In this document: one piece after another, positions 5,694-9,789 of the stretch
Position numbering within the stretch: position 1 is the stretch's first letter
Layout: every line of letters begins with the position of its first letter
From: G020353235 sp035528295
GTDB lineage: Bacteria > Chloroflexota > Dehalococcoidia > Dehalococcoidales > JAUYDJ01
Direction of reading: 5' to 3'
DNA: 9,789 bases
Assembly: GCA_035528295.1 (NCBI GenBank)
Contig: DATKYY010000030.1
Location: forward strand, 1-9,789
Position numbers and translations under genes: made by a program
Notes under the pieces: generated by a model
Database searches by the model: none
The model's input: only the letters and a program-made list of their open reading frames with translations
Told to the model about the DNA's origin: nothing

Positions 5694-6943
5694 TTACCCA
5701 CTTTTATTATACTACCTTTAGGGACGATTTCAAAGGCATTAGTTACTTTCTGGCCATTGACGCTGACCGCACCCTGTTGAATTAAGCGGTGGGCTTCACT
5801 GCGGCTTTCGGTTGTGCCCGATTCTACCAGCAACTGGGTGATGGGCATGTCCCCCGACTGAACAAACTCGGGTATTTCTTCGGGTAGCTCTCTATTCTGG
5901 GAAACCCTGGTGAAACTATTTTCGGCTTCAGTGGCTGCTTTCGGGTCATAGAGCTGGCTGACAATCTCACGTGCCAGTTGCTTCTTGAGTATCATCGGTT
6001 CAATAGTTCCATCTTTAAGCCCTTGCCTGAATTCCTCCAGGTCCTTATCAGGGACATCGGTCACCAGTTCAAAGTATTGCAGGATAAGGCTATCGGGAGG
6101 CGTGCCAACCATTGTTGCTGCCGCAGGTACAGGTGACTCACCAACACCGACTTTTGTTGCTGCTGCAGGACGGATATCAGGGATAATATCAGGGATAGAC
6201 ATCACCTTGCCGTATATTTCATCGGCTGGCTCAGCCACGCCGATGTAGTTGCCCAGGCTCTTGCTCATCTTCCGTCTGCCGTCGGTCCCGATGAGCAGGG
6301 GGGTCATAAAGCACTGCTGGGGGGGTTGCCCCAGCATGGTCTGGAGCTCTCGGCCGGTCAGTAGATTAAATTTCTGGTCAATACCGCCGAACTCCACATC
6401 CGCTTTTATCTCTACCGAATCGTAGGCCTGGAGCAGCGGGTAGAGGAATTCAGTGAGCGCAATCGGTCGTCCGGCATCATAGCGGCTGCTGAAGTCCTCA
6501 CGGGCCATAAGCTGGGCGATGGTAAAGCGGCTGGTGAGCTTTATGACATCGGCGAGGGTGAACTTGCCAAACCACTCGCTTTGCCACCTTACCTCTGTTT
6601 TTTGCCGGTCAACCACTTTGAAGAACTGCTTCATATAGGTTTCGGCATTAACTTTGACTTCGGCTGCGGAAAGCATGGGGCGGGTGATGGAGACACCGCT
6701 CGGGTCGCCAATCTGAGCGGTCCAGTCACCGACGATGAGGACAACCTGGTGCCCCAGTTCTTGAAACTGGCGCAGTTTTCTCAGGGCGACCATATGCCCC
6801 AGGTGAATATCGGGGAAACTGGGGTCAAAGCCTTCTTTTAAGCGCAATTTACGCTTTGAGCGTAGCAGCTTCACCATCTCTTCTTCCACGATGATTTCAG
6901 CTACTCCCCGCTTTAGCAAGTAACTAAATTGTTGGTTGTTCAT
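5669..6943 (-). CDS. tyrS: Tyrosyl-tRNA synthetase (type 2, TyrZ-like) with an in-frame insertion
   Basis: A class I aminoacyl-tRNA synthetase that charges tRNA-Tyr, 424 residues. The HIGH-type motif is HLGH (47-50) within FDPSFPDIHLGH. EFGGIDQKFN (184-193) contributes to tyrosine and ATP binding. The signature loop is KMSKS (225-229). The S4 RNA-binding domain (about 366-424) begins MPITQLLVESG. Relatives of this type run about 390-400 residues. The excess is explained by an extra segment of about 32 residues (253-284) between VMSIPD and SLILQYFEL, which are normally contiguous; see the repeat entry. All catalytic motifs are intact and the frame is open, so the enzyme is probably functional. 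Start ATG at 6943 lies 7 bp after the ribF stop, with a TGAGGT ribosome binding site overlapping that stop. This indicates an operon with ribF. Confidence 0.95.
   Translation of the reverse strand: MNNQQFSYLLKRGVAEIIVEEEMVKLLRSKRKLRLKEGFDPSFPDIHLGHMVALRKLRQFQELGHQVVLIVGDWTAQIGDPSGVSITRPMLSAAEVKVNAETYMKQFFKVVDRQKTEVRWQSEWFGKFTLADVIKLTSRFTIAQLMAREDFSSRYDAGRPIALTEFLYPLLQAYDSVEIKADVEFGGIDQKFNLLTGRELQTMLGQPPQQCFMTPLLIGTDGRRKMSKSLGNYIGVAEPADEIYGKVMSIPDIIPDIRPAAATKVGVGESPVPAAATMVGTPPDSLILQYFELVTDVPDKDLEEFRQGLKDGTIEPMILKKQLAREIVSQLYDPKAATEAENSFTRVSQNRELPEEIPEFVQSGDMPITQLLVESGTTESRSEAHRLIQQGAVSVNGQKVTNAFEIVPKGSIIKVGKRRYLKST
6092..6197. repeat. Repeat-derived in-frame insertion within tyrS
   Basis: The segment has three signs of an inserted repeat element. 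First, ATATCAGGGATA is tandemly duplicated exactly at 6174-6185 and 6186-6197, giving IPDI twice in the protein. Second, two 20-bp direct repeats at 6108-6127 and 6150-6169 (17/20 identical, sharing TTGTTGCTGC) are spaced 42 bp apart, giving PAAAT twice. Third, a short palindrome GGTGACTCACC (6132-6142) lies at the centre. The insertion proper covers about 6092-6187, 96 bp, a multiple of three. CCTGATA on one side and CCCGATA on the other could be a decayed target duplication. The protein segment is rich in Pro, Ala, Val and Gly, as expected for a surface loop. Confidence 0.7.
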
Positions 6944-6950
6944 AATTACC

Positions 6951-7865
6951 TCAACAATCCAATATCGCCCGGCTTAGTTTTATATCCTCGGCGATCTGCT
7001 TTTTCAGCTGGTCGGGGCTATCAAATTGCTTTTCCGGGCGGAGCCGCTTGATAACGTCAATTTTTAGCTCACGCCCGTAAAGCTGGCTACCGTAGTCAAG
7101 AATATGGACCTCTATGGCACGTTTATTTCGGCCAAAAGTAGGACGCTGGCCAATGTTGGTCACTGATTTATACACCTGGCCGTTTAAATAGGCAAGGGTG
7201 GCATAAACACCATCGGTGGGCAGGGCTTGCTGGAGGTCTATCTCTATATTGGCGGTGGGAAAGCCAATCTCTCGCCCGGCGCCAGTGGCCACACGCCCGT
7301 GAAGGCTGAAGGGGCGCCCGGTCAGGTTGAGCACCCGCTCCATATCCCCCTTGGCCAGGGCCCGGCGGATAGCGGTGCTGCTTACCACGGTACCGTCCAG
7401 CACAATATGGGGGACGACGATAACATCAAAGTTCATATCCTTACCCAGTTGGTGCAGGGCATTGCAGTCGGTTTCCCGGTCCCGGCCCAGGGTAAAGTCA
7501 GGCCCGACCAGCAGGGCGCGCATTTTGAGGTATTTCTTGAGCAGGCTGATGAACTCCCCGGCGCCAAGCTGAGCTAATTCGGGGGTGAAAGATAAAGTAA
7601 TGATGGCGTCAATGCCTTCCGCTTTGAGGAGGCTGGTCCGGGTGGGGAGGTCGGTCAGGAAAGCCAGTCCGGTTTGGGATGACAGCACTTCTAAGGGGTG
7701 CTGGCGGAAGGTTACCACTCCGCTGAGCAGGTTGTGCTGTCGGGCGTGTTCTTTTAGCTGGGAAAGCAGGTATTTATGACCGAGATGGACCCCGTCAAAG
7801 ACGCCAACGGTCAGCATCGTGTCCTTCTCGGCGGAGAATCCGGCCAGCTCTTCCTCTACCTTCAT
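6951..7865 (-). CDS. ribF: Bifunctional riboflavin kinase / FAD synthetase RibF
   Basis: RibF phosphorylates riboflavin to FMN and adenylates FMN to FAD. From ATG 7865 the product has 304 residues, normal for the family. The N-terminal FMN adenylyltransferase domain shows GVFDGVHLGH (21-30), the nucleotidyltransferase HxGH motif, and SSTAIRRAL (162-170). The C-terminal flavokinase domain shows GREIGFPTANIEI (197-209), DGVYAT (218-223) and NIGQRPTFG (237-245). A TTG four codons upstream (7877) would extend the protein by MVKT. ATG is preferred because it fits the usual N-terminus and has GGT about 8 nt upstream, though neither start has a strong Shine-Dalgarno sequence. The stop overlaps the ribosome binding site of tyrS, so the two are likely cotranscribed. 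It is divergent from tRNA-Thr. Confidence 0.95.
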   Translation of the reverse strand: MKVEEELAGFSAEKDTMLTVGVFDGVHLGHKYLLSQLKEHARQHNLLSGVVTFRQHPLEVLSSQTGLAFLTDLPTRTSLLKAEGIDAIITLSFTPELAQLGAGEFISLLKKYLKMRALLVGPDFTLGRDRETDCNALHQLGKDMNFDVIVVPHIVLDGTVVSSTAIRRALAKGDMERVLNLTGRPFSLHGRVATGAGREIGFPTANIEIDLQQALPTDGVYATLAYLNGQVYKSVTNIGQRPTFGRNKRAIEVHILDYGSQLYGRELKIDVIKRLRPEKQFDSPDQLKKQIAEDIKLSRAILDC

Positions 7866-7926
7866 CGTTTTTACCAAGCAAGCTATTGGTTCAAGGGCTT
7901 ATCGTATTAGAGAGGGAAGTTAGCTT

Positions 7927-7956
7927 ATACTAGCATAAGCCTGTTTTTAGCGTCAA
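7927..7956 (-). promoter_or_regulatory. Candidate ribF-tyrS promoter
   Basis: On the minus strand TTGACG (7956-7951, five of six to consensus) and TAGTAT (7932-7927, four of six) lie 18 bp apart. A TG one base upstream of the -10 hexamer gives an extended form, TGCTAGTAT. The 5' leader would be about 55 nt. The elements overlap the oppositely directed tRNA promoter. Confidence 0.45.
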
Positions 7957-7974
7957 ATGGTTTTGTGCTATACT
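7946..7974 (+). promoter_or_regulatory. Candidate extended -10 promoter of tRNA-Thr
   Basis: TATACT (7969-7974) with TG one base upstream forms TGCTATACT, the same extended -10 as upstream of ligA. A poor -35-like TTTAGC lies at 7946-7951, 17 bp away. Transcription would begin a few bases before the tRNA 5' end at 7990. It probably also serves the alcohol dehydrogenase gene downstream. Confidence 0.45.
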
Positions 7975-7989
7975 AAGCCAGCAGCCGTT

Positions 7990-8062
7990 GCCAGCGTAGC
8001 TCAGATGGTGGAGCAGCGGTTTCGTAAACCGCCGGTCGTCAGTTCGAATCTGACCGCTGGCT
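7990..8062 (+). tRNA. tRNA-Thr (anticodon CGT)
   Basis: A complete cloverleaf of 73 nt can be folded by eye. The acceptor stem is GCCAGCG/CGCTGGC (7990-7996 with 8055-8061). The D stem is GCTC/GAGC, the anticodon stem GCGGT/ACCGC with loop TTCGTAA, and the T stem GTCAG/CTGAC with loop TTCGAAT. The anticodon CGT reads ACG threonine codons. G1-C72, C2-G71, G35 and U36 agree with threonine identity in bacteria. The discriminator base is T (8062) and CCA is not encoded. TTTTTCT follows at once. There are no mismatches in any stem. The alcohol dehydrogenase start codon lies 20 nt downstream. Confidence 0.96.
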
Positions 8063-8082
8063 TTTTCTATGTGGTGGTGAGC

Positions 8083-9108
8083 ATGAAAGCCCAGGTTTTG
8101 ACCCAGATTGCTCCGGTTGAAAGTAAGCCACTCAAGATGATGGACCTGCCCCTCCCCCAGCCGGGGTGGGGGGAGGTTCTGGTGAAAGTCTCCGCCTGCG
8201 GGGTCTGCCACACCGAACTGGATGAGATTGAAGGCAGACTGCCTCCCAAGCTGCCCATAGTTTTAGGCCATGAGGTCGTGGGCGTGGTGGCCGGCCTGGG
8301 TGCGGGGGTTACCCGGCTTAAGATGGGCGACCGGGTTGGTATTGCCTGGATACACTCTGCCTGTGGCCGGTGCCATTTCTGTAAAGAGGGTAAAGAAAAC
8401 CTGTGCCCTGAGTTTGTGGGCACCGGTTGTCAGGCTGACGGCGGCTATGCCGAATACACCGTGGTCCCGGCCGATTTTGCCTACCCGATTCCGGAACGCT
8501 TTACCGATTCCCAGGCAGCGCCTCTGCTCTGTGCCGGCGCCATCGGCTACCGGGCCTTAAGGCTGAGCAACCTTAAAGATAATCAGGTTCTGGGCCTGTT
8601 CGGTTTTGGCGCTTCGGCTCATATCGTTATCCAGCTCGCCAAGCATAAATATCCCAATTGCCGGGTATTTGTCTTTACCCGAGCCGGGCAGAAAGAGCAC
8701 CAGGACCTGGCCCGGAAACTGGGTGCCGATTGGGTGGGGGCCACCGGAGAGACTCCGCCCGACAGGCTTAGCTGTGCCATTGATACCACCCCCGTCTGGC
8801 GACCGATTGTTGAGGCGTTAAGGGTTATCGATAAAGGGGGGAGGGTGGTCATAAACGCCATTCGCAAAGAGGAAATTGACAAGCAGTCTCTCCTGGAGCT
8901 GGACTACTGTACTCATCTCTGGCAGGAAAAAGAAATAAAGAGTGTCGCCAACATTACCCGACAGGACGCTCAGGAGTTTCTGCCCCTGGCGGCGGAGATT
9001 CCGATTGTCCCTGAAATTCAGGAGTTCAACTTAGAAGAGGCCAATGAAGTCCTGCTCCGGCTCAAGCAGGGCAAAATCCAGGGAGCCGCCGTTCTCAAGA
9101 TAGGTTGA
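8083..9108 (+). CDS. Zinc-dependent alcohol dehydrogenase family protein (medium-chain)
   Basis: A 341-residue medium-chain dehydrogenase/reductase of the zinc alcohol dehydrogenase class, NAD(P)-dependent. Catalytic zinc ligands are C42 (CGVCHTELD), H63-E64 (LGHEVVG) and C150 (PLLCAGAIGYRAL). The structural zinc site is the four-cysteine lobe C94, C97, C100, C108. The Rossmann motif is GLFGFGASAH (171-180), GxG without the third glycine. This matches the subfamily often annotated adh_fam_2; its substrate is not established. The true start is ATG 8083 with GGTGGTGAG just upstream. The frame stays open leftward to 7957, but that part is the tRNA gene and is not coding. Its 3' end is convergent with the response regulator, 9 bp away. 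Confidence 0.94.
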   Translation: MKAQVLTQIAPVESKPLKMMDLPLPQPGWGEVLVKVSACGVCHTELDEIEGRLPPKLPIVLGHEVVGVVAGLGAGVTRLKMGDRVGIAWIHSACGRCHFCKEGKENLCPEFVGTGCQADGGYAEYTVVPADFAYPIPERFTDSQAAPLLCAGAIGYRALRLSNLKDNQVLGLFGFGASAHIVIQLAKHKYPNCRVFVFTRAGQKEHQDLARKLGADWVGATGETPPDRLSCAIDTTPVWRPIVEALRVIDKGGRVVINAIRKEEIDKQSLLELDYCTHLWQEKEIKSVANITRQDAQEFLPLAAEIPIVPEIQEFNLEEANEVLLRLKQGKIQGAAVLKIG

Positions 9109-9112
9109 ATTT

Positions 9113-9136
9113 GAAGGCTAGGCTCCGTTAGCCTTC
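9113..9136. terminator. 8-bp inverted repeat between convergent adh and response regulator
   Basis: GAAGGCTA (9113-9120) and TAGCCTTC (9129-9136) are exact reverse complements with an 8-nt loop. The hairpin spans the stop codon (TAG) of the response regulator and begins 5 bp after the adh stop. Neither side has a real U tract, so it is at best a weak bidirectional terminator or an mRNA 3'-end stabiliser. Confidence 0.35.
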
Positions 9137-9789
9137 TGAAAGAGGTAGCCTACCCCCGGTTCGGTGATAACATATTTGGGCAGGGCAGGCTCCGGCTCTA
9201 TCTTCTGGCGCAGGTGGGAAATGTAGATACGCACATAATCGAGGTCATCAACATATTCCCATCCCCAGACCTTTTCCAGTATCTGCTTATGGGTAAGAAT
9301 ACGCCCGGCATTCTCTATCAGTAGGATGAACAGGCGGAACTCCCGGGGGGTAAGTTTCACCCGTTTCCCATCTACGATAATCTTTCGTTCGGCAGCATCC
9401 ACGGTGAGGAAGCCGTCACTATAGGCAATCTCCTTCTTTGCCTCGGGGGAGTAGGGCATTTCAGCACGGCGCAGGACGGCTCGCACCCTGGCGGCCAGCT
9501 CTTTACTGCCCACCGGTTTGACCAGATATTCATCGGCGCCAAAGTCAAGACCGCGCACGATGTCATCCTCGCCCTTGCGCTTGCCGGTGAGCATGATAAC
9601 CGGTATATCGGAGATATCACGGATGCGCTCGCAGGTCTGCCAGCCATCCATTCCGGGCATAGCCACATCGAGAAGCACCAGATTGGGCTTGTGGGCGAAC
9701 AGGAGCCGCAGCCCTTCCTGCCCGCTACTGGCGGTGAGCACCTCGTACCCCTTATTGCTGAGGACCTGCTCAACCAGGCTACAGAACAT
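9118..9789 (-). CDS. OmpR/PhoB-family response regulator, missing its first residues
   Basis: A two-component response regulator with an N-terminal receiver and a C-terminal winged-helix DNA-binding domain. The phospho-acceptor is D41 (numbering from the window edge) in LVLLDVAMPGMDGW, with T68 (IMLTGK) and K91 (YLVKPV) completing the switch site. The winged helix (about 125-218) holds KLTPREFRLFILLIENAG, HKQILEKVWGWEY, the recognition-helix pattern VRIYISHLRQKIE and the wing ITEPGVGYLF. The ATG at the very edge is not the true start. The receiver's beta-1 strand and its acidic pair (usually VVDDD) are absent and must lie about 10-15 codons to the right. No histidine kinase is in view, so the signal and targets are unknown. 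Confidence 0.95.
   Translation of the reverse strand: MFCSLVEQVLSNKGYEVLTASSGQEGLRLLFAHKPNLVLLDVAMPGMDGWQTCERIRDISDIPVIMLTGKRKGEDDIVRGLDFGADEYLVKPVGSKELAARVRAVLRRAEMPYSPEAKKEIAYSDGFLTVDAAERKIIVDGKRVKLTPREFRLFILLIENAGRILTHKQILEKVWGWEYVDDLDYVRIYISHLRQKIEPEPALPKYVITEPGVGYLFQKANGA

Noticed and set aside
5985..6248. Plus-strand 87-codon frame across the tyrS insertion
   Set aside because: It is the complement of tyrS. Its repeated VAAAG segments only reflect the DNA repeat, and no ribosome binding site or family was seen.
7227..7577. 116-codon plus-strand frame within ribF
   Set aside because: Antisense shadow of a clear RibF; the peptide has no recognisable motif.
7924..7948. GCTTAT/ATAAGC hairpin followed by TTTTT as a plus-strand terminator
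   Set aside because: No plus-strand gene lies upstream to terminate, the stem is only 6 bp, and the bases are better explained as promoter elements.
7957..8082. 42-codon N-terminal extension of the alcohol dehydrogenase
   Set aside because: The stretch is a complete tRNA-Thr gene, and the ATG at 8083 has its own ribosome binding site and the usual family N-terminus.
8151..8176. GC-rich inverted repeat CCTCCCCC/GGGGGAGG near the start of adh
   Set aside because: It encodes the common family sequence LPLPQPGWGEV in a GC-rich gene, so coding constraint explains it well enough.

Overview
This 9.8 kb window is bacterial chromosomal DNA of moderately high GC content. It holds mostly housekeeping genes plus one unusual surface-protein gene. 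Several features fit the Chloroflexota, most plausibly a Dehalococcoidia relative: serA paired with a PucG-like class V aminotransferase, a DUF1015 gene beside them, a long SerA of the ASB/ACT type, and a type-2 TyrRS. This placement is inference from gene content and protein flavour; no 16S or marker search could be run.

Layout, left to right. The 5' third of ligA (NAD-dependent DNA ligase) runs leftward off the window (1-671, minus). A 131-bp divergent spacer separates it from two rightward genes. The first (803-1513) encodes a membrane-anchored protein with an uninterrupted run of 19 glycines at exact four-residue spacing, followed by a transglutaminase/papain-like domain. The second (1598-2908) is a DUF1015 protein. 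Convergent to these, only 8 bp away, lies a leftward block read in the order ribF - tyrS - class V aminotransferase - serA (7865 down to 2917). ribF/tyrS and aminotransferase/serA are each tightly coupled (7-bp and 2-bp gaps). Between tyrS and the aminotransferase there is a hairpin and a candidate internal promoter. Divergent from ribF, tRNA-Thr(CGT) is followed 20 nt later by a zinc alcohol dehydrogenase. The right edge carries a leftward OmpR/PhoB-type response regulator whose first residues lie outside the window.

The aminotransferase and SerA plausibly perform the first two steps of serine synthesis, with the aminotransferase doing the SerC-type step. DUF1015, tail to tail with serA, may be connected to the same pathway, but its function is not known. 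RibF (FMN/FAD) and TyrRS are housekeeping enzymes.

The two most notable observations are the perfect GX3 repeat protein (803-1513) and a repeat-derived, in-frame insertion of about 32 codons within tyrS (about 6092-6187), just after the KMSKS region. No CRISPR array, IS element, phage gene or riboswitch was seen. No gene-free stretch exceeds about 131 bp.
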